Shown: positions 24,756 to 31,057 of the stretch, in pieces
Layout of the letters: every line of letters starts with the position of its first letter
Position numbering within the stretch: position 1 is the first letter of the stretch
Virus record (IMG/VR): IMGVR_UViG_3300032893_000073
Location: 1-49,460 of that record
From: a virus
DNA length: 49,460 nt
Reading direction: 5' to 3' (one strand)
Translations under genes and position numbers: made by a program
Notes under the pieces: generated by a model
Told to the model about the DNA's origin: nothing
Seen by the model: the letters and a program-made list of their open reading frames with translations, nothing else
Database searches by the model: none

Positions 24756-25237
24756 AACTGTCCCTTATGTAACCCCTGAATAATAACACCTACGCTATTC
24801 GGGATTGAGGTATTGTAATATTTTTTAATGAAGGTCTATACCCCCTGCAAAAATGGGGGCGAAGGATGGCGCTCTCCCTGCCACCCACGGTGGGGGTGCC
24901 GGTGGGGGTCAAAGTTATGTAGCCGACATACCTCCCTGCTGTTATTCGCCGAACATAACCTGTGCTCGCAGCGCATGCAGCACGCTAAGATAGAAGCGCA
25001 GTTGAATGTTATTCATAGTGCATAACCTACATTGGTGATGTCAGCTACATACCCCTATTCCGCTACATATAAACGATTCTGTCGGCCGGAAGTGAGCGCC
25101 TAAGCAAAACCCCCATTTTTGAGGGTAAGTATCCAAAATGATACTGTCTTGTCAAGCAATACCTTATGAATGTCATCCAACAAAATGACCTGTCATCACG
25201 TGGATAACAGGTCATTTGGGATCGATTGCAGCCGATT
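24756..25237. repeat. repeat-rich non-coding region (candidate replication origin or control region)
   Basis: About 480 nt without a gene. It contains an inverted pair CAAAAATGGGGG (24848-24859) and CCCCCATTTTTG (25110-25121); a local CCCCC/GGGGG hairpin at 24841-24859; two direct copies of GGTGGGGGT (24889-24897, 24901-24909); TATGTAGC (24916-24923) and two copies of its reverse complement GCTACATA (25044-25051, 25062-25069); and a terminator at its right end. Multiple short iterated sites fit an origin or a regulatory hub, but no initiator gene adjoins it. Confidence 0.5.
25183..25217 (-). terminator. intrinsic terminator
   Basis: AAATGACCTGT (25183-25193) and ACAGGTCATTT (25207-25217) form a perfect 11-bp stem with a 13-nt loop. 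On the minus strand the stem is followed by TTTTGTT, 21 nt downstream of the stop at 25238, so it should end the 388/115-residue transcription unit. Confidence 0.75.
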
Positions 25238-25585
25238 CTAGACGTGTTCTGGTAAGGTCTGGATAGATTGGACCTTAAACGAATCTCTGAGCTTTGTAGA
25301 GCACTGTATCTCGCCTACATAATGCCCTCGGTACATGACATTGTAATCATGCTCACCAGACCATTCAATCGTTATCCCTTTGCGGCACATTGGTCTCCTG
25401 GTGTTCTCTGACCATGCGAACATGAATCCGGTAAACACATCTCTAGCTACCTTGAGCAGCCATCGCTCTGAATAGGGCTTGTATGCAGTCAATGTCTTCA
25501 CTGTAAACCAATTGTTTGTGTCGAACCCATCTTTAGCGTTGCCCCACAGCTCTGCTCTCACGAAACGATATTCCATCTTAGCCAT
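25238..25585 (-). CDS. unknown protein
   Basis: A 115-residue mixed alpha/beta protein, overlapping the 388-residue gene by 8 nt, so the two form a two-gene unit ended by the terminator at 25183-25217. It is Trp/Tyr/Phe rich with two cysteines that are not in a metal-like pattern. No family recognised. Confidence 0.6.
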   Translation of the reverse strand: MAKMEYRFVRAELWGNAKDGFDTNNWFTVKTLTAYKPYSERWLLKVARDVFTGFMFAWSENTRRPMCRKGITIEWSGEHDYNVMYRGHYVGEIQCSTKLRDSFKVQSIQTLPEHV

Positions 25586-26744
25586 TGTTTGATACCTCTT
25601 CAGTTAGCACGGCAACCAATTCAATATTGAGCCGTTCTATCTCTTCCCATTTAACATTGTGGCAACCTGCATGGATTGTGCCATCGCACATTACACGGTC
25701 TATTTGATAGCTGCCGAGATGAATAGAGTGTCCGTTCTTCTGCCAGATAGTGCATAGTCCATTAACATGGATGCAATCAAACCCGTCAATATCAACGTGC
25801 TTGCAAGCCGGTTTTTCATACATGAGCTTTTGTAGGAAGCCAATTGCTAATTGTGCATGCTTGCGTGGAAACAATACGCCTTGTGATGTCTGCACAGTAT
25901 CACCTTTCAGTCTGAGCAATGCGTTACCCTCGACCAAGAACGTGCCACGTAGCGGTTTGCCATCTCGAAAGGCTGCAATCCTCTCTTCTAGCGAAGCTGT
26001 GCTCATGCCACCATTGCGTCTACGCTCATTACGCTTTGCTGCACAGGCTTCATTGTGTGCTTGCTCTGCTGGTAATGCTGCATCTAGTTCATTCAATGCC
26101 ATCTGTAGGCTTGCTGGTATCCTGTGCAAATGTCCTGCCCATGATGTACCTTTGAAGATTTGCAGATATGCAATCATCTCGCTTAATTGACAGATATAGC
26201 GGCGCAGTCTGCGAGCTGCTAACCCTTTGCGCTCTCTTGTTGGTCGCTGCCATAATTCAATGCATTGCTCCTCATACCATTTGATATTTGCATCATGCAT
26301 GGGTTTGTCCGACTGCTTTTGACTAATCTCATTCTGCGCTCTGGTGCCAATCTTGAGCGTGCCATCTGCTTCTGTAAGCCTAACAGCTTGATACCTGCTA
26401 ATCACAGGCACAGTAAACACTGGCACAGGGCTGGGTATAGCTCGACGTACTTCCTTTTTATGCTTACCTTCTGTTGTTGGTGAGCTACTCTCACAATTGA
26501 ACAATACAGCCTGATATCCAAGATAATCTCTCTCTTCGATACCGCTTCCACGCGTAGACCAATTGTGATGCAGGGTCACATTGTAATTCTCGACTGTGAA
26601 CTTTCGAGCTATCGGGTAATGGTCGCCATAGCTATAGATAACATCATTCTGAAAATAAAAATTACCGTTGCCTGTGCGTCCATGCTCCATGTTGGCGTGG
26701 AACCATTTGTGCGCCAATTCACTATTGCTAAATACCGTTCGCAT
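25578..26744 (-). CDS. unknown protein with a common phage N-terminal pattern
   Basis: A 388-residue protein. The N-terminal 55 residues (AHKWFHANMEHGRTGNGNFY, then VIYSYGDHYPIARK) match a pattern I have seen in hypothetical proteins of many phages; the central 150 residues are helical and basic; the C-terminal 110 residues are beta-like with several cysteines. A palindrome overlapping a TAGAAT -10-like hexamer lies about 90 nt upstream (26823-26842). Function unknown. Confidence 0.6.
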   Translation of the reverse strand: MRTVFSNSELAHKWFHANMEHGRTGNGNFYFQNDVIYSYGDHYPIARKFTVENYNVTLHHNWSTRGSGIEERDYLGYQAVLFNCESSSPTTEGKHKKEVRRAIPSPVPVFTVPVISRYQAVRLTEADGTLKIGTRAQNEISQKQSDKPMHDANIKWYEEQCIELWQRPTRERKGLAARRLRRYICQLSEMIAYLQIFKGTSWAGHLHRIPASLQMALNELDAALPAEQAHNEACAAKRNERRRNGGMSTASLEERIAAFRDGKPLRGTFLVEGNALLRLKGDTVQTSQGVLFPRKHAQLAIGFLQKLMYEKPACKHVDIDGFDCIHVNGLCTIWQKNGHSIHLGSYQIDRVMCDGTIHAGCHNVKWEEIERLNIELVAVLTEEVSNNG

Positions 26745-27276
26745 TTGCCGTACCTCCGAAAGTTATGCACCTAGAATAACTCATCTCGATTTAATGCGCT
26801 AGAGCCTATACAGAGATTTTTGCACATTCTACCTTAAATGTGTCTCCACCATTTTTGACGCATTCACCTATAAAGGTACGTTTCGGCTGCTCATTGCTGC
26901 CGTTGAAGCCCTAAAGGCGCCCTGCGAAGCAAAGGGCGCTCTAATAGGGCGGTTTCAAAGCGTAGAATATATCTACTACTACCTCTTTTAGCTAAATATA
27001 TGGCGCATTTCAATTTTTCAGACATTTAATCTGCCGTTAGAACCCTCTGCCACTGCCCTTGGTGCCATTTGAATATCTACCGTGATACCTTGCGGTCGAA
27101 AAATTCTCAGATTATCATTCACAGCTAGTCGAATCCACAAGCGCCTGCCTCCCTGCTTGCCTTCGGCAGCGGGTGGTAAGGCGCAAGCAACCTAAAGAGA
27201 AGGCTTACCTTCTCCCCAAGGTCGAAGGTAAAATTCCGGGGAACCGGTGTAACTACGTGAGCTATATATTCAAAAG
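26745..27276. other. hairpin-rich divergent intergenic region
   Basis: About 530 nt between divergent units. A nested hairpin spans 26908-26950: outer GCCCTA/TAGGGC, inner GGCGCCCT/AGGGCGCT, loop 9 nt. TTACCTT/AAGGTAA forms another stem near 27205-27231, next to a GC-rich stem around 27150-27180. An AT-rich stretch with TAAATATATGG lies around 26995. A TATATT at 27265-27270 sits seven nt before ATG 27277. Promoters for both directions are expected here, but only the hairpins and the palindrome at 26823 are clear. Confidence 0.5.
26823..26842 (-). promoter_or_regulatory. palindrome overlapping a -10-like hexamer
   Basis: CACATT (26823-26828) and AATGTG (26837-26842) are a perfect 6-bp inverted repeat with 8 nt between. 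On the minus strand TAGAAT (26831-26826) overlaps it and points to the 388-residue gene; no good -35 is seen. The AAATGTGT core is shared with the operators at 36234-36251 and 41796-41827, so it may be a third site for the same repressor (weaker than those two). Confidence 0.4.
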
Positions 27277-27480
27277 ATGCACCCTTGGCACGGTAAACGA
27301 TATTGGACGAATGTAGAGAAGATGTCTGAGACGTACAAAAAACGCCTAAAGGCACGCTACGCCGAGCTTGGGCGCATTTCTGGACAGCGACCGTTGAGTA
27401 ATTCTGAACAACAGGAATGGCATCTACTGTGGACTCTCACCAGGCGTATCCTACGCCTAGAAGGTAATTCAAATGGCTGA
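27277..27480 (+). CDS. small basic protein opening the second plus-strand cluster
   Basis: ATG 27277 gives 67 residues; ATG 27322 would give 52 (MSETYKKRLKARYAEL) and is the part that looks protein-like. Neither has a proper Shine-Dalgarno. If the upstream TATATT is a -10, transcription would begin at about the 27277 ATG, a leaderless mRNA (speculative). Helical and Arg/Lys/Leu rich; it overlaps the next gene by 8 nt. Function unknown. Confidence 0.5.
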   Translation: MHPWHGKRYWTNVEKMSETYKKRLKARYAELGRISGQRPLSNSEQQEWHLLWTLTRRILRLEGNSNG

Positions 27481-27712
27481 AATAGAAAAGGAGATTTATC
27501 CCGAAAAGCTTACTGCTAAATGGGAAGCGGAGCATCAATTCAAAACTGCTAAATTCATTCGAGCAATAGAACTTGCTCGGGAAGCTGGTGCCACCACGCA
27601 AGCTGATTTGCTTGATTCCGTTCGCTTCATCATAGAAGCCGGTGTTCATCCGACTTACGCTGTTCAAATAATCACTCACATCAATAATCCAGCGGAGGAT
27701 TTTGGTTCATGA
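27473..27712 (+). CDS. small helical protein with C-terminal EDFGS tail
   Basis: A 79-residue protein, acidic N-terminus, helical throughout, ending NNPAEDFGS. The last five residues match the E/D-rich FGS tails of the 84- and 165-residue proteins encoded at 35938 and 36449. It overlaps the next gene by ATGA. No domain recognised. Confidence 0.65.
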   Translation: MAEIEKEIYPEKLTAKWEAEHQFKTAKFIRAIELAREAGATTQADLLDSVRFIIEAGVHPTYAVQIITHINNPAEDFGS

Positions 27713-28365
27713 AACATAAATTGCCCACTTTGACCATTGCCACCATTCGTGAAATGCGTCCATGCTACAACCCGAATCGCTACTTGCCTGAAGATTGGTC
27801 CGGCAACATTCTGCACATTCTCGAAAACGATGCCATCCCCGCTAAAGACCGCATCTGGGTCGCAATGCATCTTCAATGCATGCCCATCGAATTGATAGTT
27901 ATCTTCGCTGCTGGTTGCGCTCGCGAAGCATGCGACCTTGCTAAAGTTGATAACACTGACATTCTCAACGCAATCGATTTAGCTGAACAATGGGCATTCG
28001 ACAAATCACCAACCGCTGAACAGCTCTGGGTCGCAAACCGCAAATGCTGGGATTTCTATTATGCAAATTGGGCAGAAGCAGCAGCAGAAGCAGCAGCAAG
28101 AGTAGCAGCAGCAAGAGTAGTAGCAGCAGAAGCAGCAGCAAGAGTAGTAGCAGCAGAAGCAGCAGCAAGAGTAGCAGCAGCAGAAGCAGCAGCAAGAGTA
28201 GCAGCAGCAGTAGCAGCAGCAGAAGCAGAAGCAGCAAGAGTAGTAGTAGCAGCAGCAAGAGAAGCAGCAGCAGCAAGAGTAGCAGCAGTTGATAAAGAAT
28301 GCAGGAGACAAATCCTTGCGCTTGTTGTAATTCTTACTGAATGGGAGCAAGGCATCCATGGCTAA
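27709..28365 (+). CDS. protein with long Ala/Glu/Arg/Val repeat tract
   Basis: A 218-residue protein in two parts. Residues 1 to about 120 are ordinary helical sequence (AGCAREACDLAKVDNTD, then KCWDFYYANWAEA). Residues about 121-193 are encoded by GCA-based trinucleotides with AGA, GTA and GAA interruptions, giving units such as AEAAARVAA. A 25-residue conserved-looking end follows (DKECRRQILALVVILTEWEQ). The tract should be a long continuous helix, a spacer or stalk, and its length could vary by slippage. Related ankyrin-like or Ala-repeat proteins are not claimed. Confidence 0.65.
   Translation: MKHKLPTLTIATIREMRPCYNPNRYLPEDWSGNILHILENDAIPAKDRIWVAMHLQCMPIELIVIFAAGCAREACDLAKVDNTDILNAIDLAEQWAFDKSPTAEQLWVANRKCWDFYYANWAEAAAEAAARVAAARVVAAEAAARVVAAEAAARVAAAEAAARVAAAVAAAEAEAARVVVAAAREAAAARVAAVDKECRRQILALVVILTEWEQGIHG
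28072..28289 (+). repeat. GCA-based trinucleotide repeat tract
   Basis: About 218 bp made almost entirely of GCA with interspersed AGA/GAA/GTA codons, including several imperfect copies of GCAGCAAGAGTAGCAGCAGA. It stays in frame inside the 218-residue gene. The complementary frame reads as poly-leucine, which is an artefact. It is a candidate site of replication slippage. Confidence 0.85.
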
Positions 28366-28549
28366 TCTACTCGATAAAGCAAAATCCATTCTTGCCGGAT
28401 TGATTTTTTGCTACAACAATGTCCATAAAGGTGGCGCCTATCGGCAAACACGAAAGGTGCTTAAACAACAGTGGTATCACTTACCTGCTGATGTTCGCTA
28501 TGAAGCGTGTCTTCAATCAGGGCCGCCGCCTTCGGAGGTGCGCCCATGA
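28358..28549 (+). CDS. small unknown protein
   Basis: A 63-residue protein starting in the end of the repeat-tract gene (ATGGCTAA overlap). Helical, with CYNNVHKGGAYRQ and a QWYHLPADVRYEA segment; the latter resembles QWAHLPQELRDAV in the gene at 28634, so the two may be distant paralogues (lengths 63 and 80). Confidence 0.6.
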   Translation: MANLLDKAKSILAGLIFCYNNVHKGGAYRQTRKVLKQQWYHLPADVRYEACLQSGPPPSEVRP

Positions 28550-28761
28550 GATGTCATTGGTGCTGTGGCGACCCTTGTTGCTGTTTTGCCGACCGTCGTG
28601 TTTCCCCGTCCGTAAAGGAGAATCCTGAATTCTATGGCCGCAACTCAAGCTCAACTCGAACGAACAATAATTCTGTGGAACAAACTGCGATGGTGGCGCG
28701 AACAAGCTTGTCGGGATGCATCGACGACAGCGCGGAGGCACCTGGTATTGGAGACTCTTGA
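28546..28761 (+). CDS. cysteine-rich micro-protein (partly overlapping)
   Basis: ATGA-coupled to the preceding gene. The first 18 residues read MRCHWCCGDPCCCFADRR with six cysteines; the rest (to 71 residues) is Ser/Asn-rich and encoded mostly inside the overlap with the gene at 28634. The Cys-rich head may bind metal. Its C-terminal half may be run-on. Confidence 0.45.
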   Translation: MRCHWCCGDPCCCFADRRVSPSVKENPEFYGRNSSSTRTNNNSVEQTAMVARTSLSGCIDDSAEAPGIGDS

Positions 28762-28876
28762 AAAACAATGGGCGCATCTCCCGCAAGAATTACGCGATGC
28801 AGTCGAGAAACAAGTTCCTATCCCATTCATTCCACGCGAGGTAAATCATGACACAACAAAATCTGCAATCTCTTAA
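28634..28876 (+). CDS. small unknown helical protein
   Basis: An 80-residue protein with AGGAG 12 nt upstream of ATG 28634. Trp-rich helix ILWNKLRWWREQACRD then KQWAHLPQELRDAVEKQV, similar to a segment of the 63-residue protein at 28358. It overlaps the next gene by 29 nt. No known family. Confidence 0.6.
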   Translation: MAATQAQLERTIILWNKLRWWREQACRDASTTARRHLVLETLEKQWAHLPQELRDAVEKQVPIPFIPREVNHDTTKSAIS

Positions 28877-29057
28877 CTGTGCGCCACCATCTGATAGCGG
28901 CTGGCAGGAACAGCTCTATCAATGGCAGCATGATATGAAAAAACAGCTCGACAAAGAGCGCAAGAAACTGCAAACAGCCAACAACAAAATTCAATTGCTT
29001 GAGTTTCAACTGCGCCTGCTCGACAAAGCACGCAAGGAGGCAGCGAGAAATGCCTGA
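28848..29057 (+). CDS. small coiled-coil protein
   Basis: A 69-residue protein, ATG 28848 behind GAGG. Residues 20-65 are a clear coiled coil (KKQLDKERKKLQTANNKIQ and onward). It overlaps the following gene by 8 nt. Function unknown. Confidence 0.6.
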   Translation: MTQQNLQSLNCAPPSDSGWQEQLYQWQHDMKKQLDKERKKLQTANNKIQLLEFQLRLLDKARKEAARNA

Positions 29058-29436
29058 ACAACTATTGCATTCAGACGAACGAATCCAAAAGGCGGTGGAT
29101 TTCTGCTGGGAAACGCAACGCCTGCTCTCTCGTGCGCGCCATGATAATTGGCATCACTCGCGTTTGAGTATGTATGTCAAATCTCGCGTACAGCAATGGC
29201 GTCGTTTCCCGTCTGGTGTCCGCACGTCCGCTCACCTCATCTTTATGGAGCAATTGCATGAACAACTCAGAAAACCAGAACCAGAACGTGATACCACTAA
29301 ACCGGTCTGGCTTAACGAAACCAGCGGTATCGGACTCCCACAAGATTTCAGCGGAGAGCATTCCAGCGAATCAGTTGCCGGAGCTATTCTCAATGTCCAA
29401 TCAGCAGGAAATGTTCCTGCACCTGCAACATTGTAG
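29050..29436 (+). CDS. small helical protein with long overlap
   Basis: ATG 29050 behind AGGAGG gives 128 residues. Residues 1-75 are a His/Arg/Trp-rich helical segment containing QQWRRFPSGVRTSAH, again reminiscent of the QWxxLPxxxR segments in the genes at 28358 and 28634. The last 60 residues fall in the 179-nt overlap with the next gene and may be run-on. Confidence 0.55.
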   Translation: MPEQLLHSDERIQKAVDFCWETQRLLSRARHDNWHHSRLSMYVKSRVQQWRRFPSGVRTSAHLIFMEQLHEQLRKPEPERDTTKPVWLNETSGIGLPQDFSGEHSSESVAGAILNVQSAGNVPAPATL

Positions 29437-29656
29437 TGCTGAAATCAATACCGCAATTCGCGAGGGATTTTATGTTCACATGCTACCGCCAGTGGTGGCG
29501 CCAATTCAAGACGATGATACAGGCGAGGTGGTTGATATCGCGTTCTGCCTCTCTTATGAAATCGTGCCCGCTAACCCGGAGCGAACCAAAACCGTTGACT
29601 ACAGAGATGAAGTCAGCCGAAAACGCGACCCTTATTTCCAACCCATCGGAGGATAA
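29258..29656 (+). CDS. unknown acidic protein
   Basis: ATG 29258 behind GGAG gives 132 residues; an in-frame start at 29174 lacks a ribosome site. Asn/Gln/Ser-rich N-terminus, then a compact alpha/beta region with PIQDDDTGEVVDIAFCLSYE. No family recognised. Confidence 0.6.
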   Translation: MNNSENQNQNVIPLNRSGLTKPAVSDSHKISAESIPANQLPELFSMSNQQEMFLHLQHCSAEINTAIREGFYVHMLPPVVAPIQDDDTGEVVDIAFCLSYEIVPANPERTKTVDYRDEVSRKRDPYFQPIGG

Positions 29657-29664
29657 ACCAACCA

Positions 29665-29925
29665 ATGAAGAACCTTTCTCTCGTCATGGCCGTAACCTGT
29701 GTGTTATTTTTGAGCCAGCCGGTTCATGCTGCTGCGACATGGCAGACGATTGAACAAATTCACTTGCCAATCTACTACGGCATCAACACGGTTTGCTTCT
29801 TGGCAAACTGGCCGGTAGCAGGCATCGTGTGGGTCAACAAACACATTCGCACTCACATTCACCACGCAGCCATTGATGAAGCCAACGAGAACGCGATTAA
29901 AGGCGCGTCAGTTGTCTCAAAATAG
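29665..29925 (+). CDS. exported small protein
   Basis: An 86-residue protein, ATG 29665 behind GGAGG. Residues 1-23 are a signal peptide (MKNLSLVMAVTCVLFLSQPV, cleavage near HAA). A second hydrophobic stretch (YYGINTVCFLANWPVAGIVW) could span the membrane. It is the last gene of the cluster, just before the terminator at 29956. Function unknown; an envelope role such as superinfection exclusion is only a possibility. Confidence 0.65.
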   Translation: MKNLSLVMAVTCVLFLSQPVHAAATWQTIEQIHLPIYYGINTVCFLANWPVAGIVWVNKHIRTHIHHAAIDEANENAIKGASVVSK

Positions 29926-29927
29926 AT

Positions 29928-29945
29928 TTAGGGTATAATCCCTAA
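29928..29945 (+). promoter_or_regulatory. TATAAT framed by a perfect inverted repeat
   Basis: TTAGGG (29928-29933), TATAAT (29934-29939), CCCTAA (29940-29945). A TTGTCT at 29912-29917 lies 16 nt upstream (4 of 6 with the -35 consensus). If used, transcription would start about ten nt before the terminator stem at 29956, giving an RNA of only ~50 nt. A repressor-occluded promoter or a simple chance palindrome are alternatives. Confidence 0.4.
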
Positions 29946-29955
29946 GACCTCGCTG

Positions 29956-29990
29956 AAAGAACGCCTCTGCCGCACACAGAGGCGTTCTTT
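29956..29990. terminator. strong bidirectional intrinsic terminator
   Basis: AAAGAACGCCTCTG and CAGAGGCGTTCTTT form a perfect 14-bp stem with a 7-nt loop and A/T-rich ends on both sides. It stands between the plus-strand cluster (ending 29925) and the minus-strand tRNA region, so it can stop transcription from either direction. Confidence 0.9.
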
Positions 29991-30008
29991 GTTTCCCCGT
30001 CCTAAAAG

Positions 30009-30079
30009 TGCTCGATGCGGCTACCATATCCGAATCCGGCGCACACCGGTTGTTACATCGCTTTGGCATTCATCGAGCA
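30009..30079. other. long inverted repeat in non-coding DNA
   Basis: TGCTCGATG (30009-30017) and CATCGAGCA (30071-30079) can pair over nine bases around a 53-nt interior containing a CCGG-rich mini-stem. No gene occupies 29926-30211. It could be a small RNA or a protein-binding site; nothing decides between them. Confidence 0.4.
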
Positions 30080-30130
30080 TGTGTACTATATCTGCTTTAC
30101 ATTACTTTGTGACTTAAAAGATACATAAAC

Positions 30131-30155
30131 AGAAAGACCGCCTTTCGGCGGCCAG
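30131..30155 (-). terminator. intrinsic terminator after the tRNA region
   Basis: On the minus strand GCCGCC, GAAA loop, GGCGGT then TCTTTCTGTTT: a short GC-rich stem with a tetraloop followed by a U-rich run. It lies about 60 nt downstream of the CAU tRNA and would end the long minus-strand transcription unit that includes both tRNAs. Confidence 0.75.
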
Positions 30156-30211
30156 TCTGCTGCATTTTTAGGTCTGCCGACTCTATCGTTAGCGCCATTG
30201 CGCTGTGATAT

Positions 30212-30288
30212 TGGTTGCGGGTGACAGATTTGAACTGTCGGCCTGAAGGTTATGACTCTCCTGCTCTGCCGGACTGAGCTAACCCGCG
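30212..30288 (-). tRNA. tRNA-Met(CAU), initiator-like
   Basis: A 77-nt cloverleaf: acceptor CGCGGGT/ACCCGCA with six pairs and a C1-A72 mismatch, D-stem GCTC/GAGC, anticodon loop GTCATAA (CAU), T-arm GACAG-TTCAAAT-CTGTC, A73 and an encoded CCA. The C1-A72 mismatch is the hallmark of bacterial initiator tRNA and blocks use in elongation. Against full initiator identity, the anticodon stem lacks the three G-C pairs and has an A31-C39 mismatch. An elongator Met or lysidine-modified Ile tRNA are alternatives. Confidence 0.85.
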
Positions 30289-30530
30289 ATGGGTCAGGAT
30301 TCTCACGGCGTACCGCGAAGGTCCCCTTCACAACCTACTATCCTACGGCTTCTTACCCAGGCGTACCTGGAGCTTCGCTTTCGCCCTGAGCTGGGGATTT
30401 GATGACCACGTACTGCTGATTTCCGCTTTACTGCGACATAACCTTAAGCCGGTGTACGCTTCGGGCTAGGGATATCTGGTTACCCTTCGCATTCCTGCCT
30501 TCGACTCGCATCGAAGGAACCAGAGGAACA
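30289..30530 (-). ncRNA. candidate structured non-coding RNA upstream of the CAU tRNA
   Basis: About 240 nt with no plausible gene and several perfect local stems: CTGGTT/AACCAG (30476-30481, 30518-30523) enclosing CCTTCGA/TCGAAGG (30498-30504, 30511-30517); CCAGG/CCTGG with a four-base loop (30357-30370); GAAGG/CCTTC (30317-30329). It would be co-transcribed immediately 5-prime of the CAU tRNA. It matches no RNA class I can recognise (not tmRNA, not RNase P). Confidence 0.45.
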
Positions 30531-30539
30531 TGAATGAAA

Positions 30540-30645
30540 TGGTATCACAAATTTCAAATCGCGCAAGGTAGCTTTTGTATATACCAGAAGACCGGAAGCA
30601 CACACCTCCGGTCTTGTCGCGTTTTGTAGCCGCTATCTGATACCA
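30540..30645. ncRNA. candidate structured element, outer 8-bp stem with internal hairpin
   Basis: TGGTATCA (30540-30547) and TGATACCA (30638-30645) close a 106-nt element whose centre is a perfect 9-bp hairpin AAGACCGGA/TCCGGTCTT (30588-30596, 30607-30615). It lies between the two tRNA genes. The inner hairpin could also act as a weak terminator. Function unknown. Confidence 0.4.
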
Positions 30646-30664
30646 CACTCCTTGTGGCCCCGCT

Positions 30665-30737
30665 CTGTAGCGCTTGGGTTTGAACCAAGGACTTCCGAGT
30701 TAACAGCTCGGCACTCTACCAACTGAGTTACGCTACA
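30665..30737 (-). tRNA. tRNA-Asn(GUU)
   Basis: A 73-nt complete cloverleaf: acceptor TGTAGCG/CGCTACA fully paired, D-arm ACTC/GAGT with GG in the loop, anticodon stem CCGAG/CTCGG with loop CTGTTAA (GUU), T-arm CTTGG-TTCAAAC-CCAAG, discriminator G73. CCA is not encoded. Its first ten bases overlap the end of the upstream protein gene, whose TAA stop lies at tRNA positions 8-10. Confidence 0.95.
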
Positions 30738-31057
30738 TCTCCGTGAATTTCATTCCAGCATTGCGCATTGCAATACTCGGCAGTCACAGACATGCTCCAT
30801 GTTTTCGATTCGCAAGAGGGGCACTTGGTCTGACGGCGAATAGGATGCTCAGGGCTAAAACGCCCAAGGATGCAACTGCCGAATACAGCCACGTAATCCC
30901 TGCCGTGAGGTTTGATTTTGCCATCGCCATGTGCTCCCAATTTTTCTAAATCTGCTTCCGACAGCGCAGTGAGAAAACTGCCCAATGTTGCCATATCTTC
31001 TTTGTCGTGCACACCGATGAATGTGGTCAACACGATTGTACTTGCTGCTTTGCTCAT
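30728..31057 (-). CDS. small protein with C-terminal zinc-binding cysteines
   Basis: ATG 31055-31057 behind GAGGAAC, ATGA-overlapping the upstream gene, gives 109 residues; a start at 31084 is less likely. The N-terminal 60 residues are helical; the C-terminus holds CPSC and CNAQC, a four-cysteine site. Its stop codon lies inside tRNA-Asn. Function unknown. Confidence 0.6.
   Translation of the reverse strand: MSKAASTIVLTTFIGVHDKEDMATLGSFLTALSEADLEKLGAHGDGKIKPHGRDYVAVFGSCILGRFSPEHPIRRQTKCPSCESKTWSMSVTAEYCNAQCWNEIHGDVA

Noticed and set aside
27965-28276. Poly-leucine ORF (about 100 residues) on the minus strand
   Set aside because: It is the complementary reading of the GCA repeat tract in the plus-strand gene; the repeat explains it fully.
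29926-30211. CRISPR array or additional tRNA
   Set aside because: No regularly spaced direct repeats, and no cloverleaf with a paired acceptor stem was found in this stretch.
30289-30480. RNase P RNA or tmRNA
   Set aside because: CCAGG/CCTGG recalls a local RNase P hairpin, but the conserved core boxes are missing, and the tmRNA tRNA-like ends are absent.
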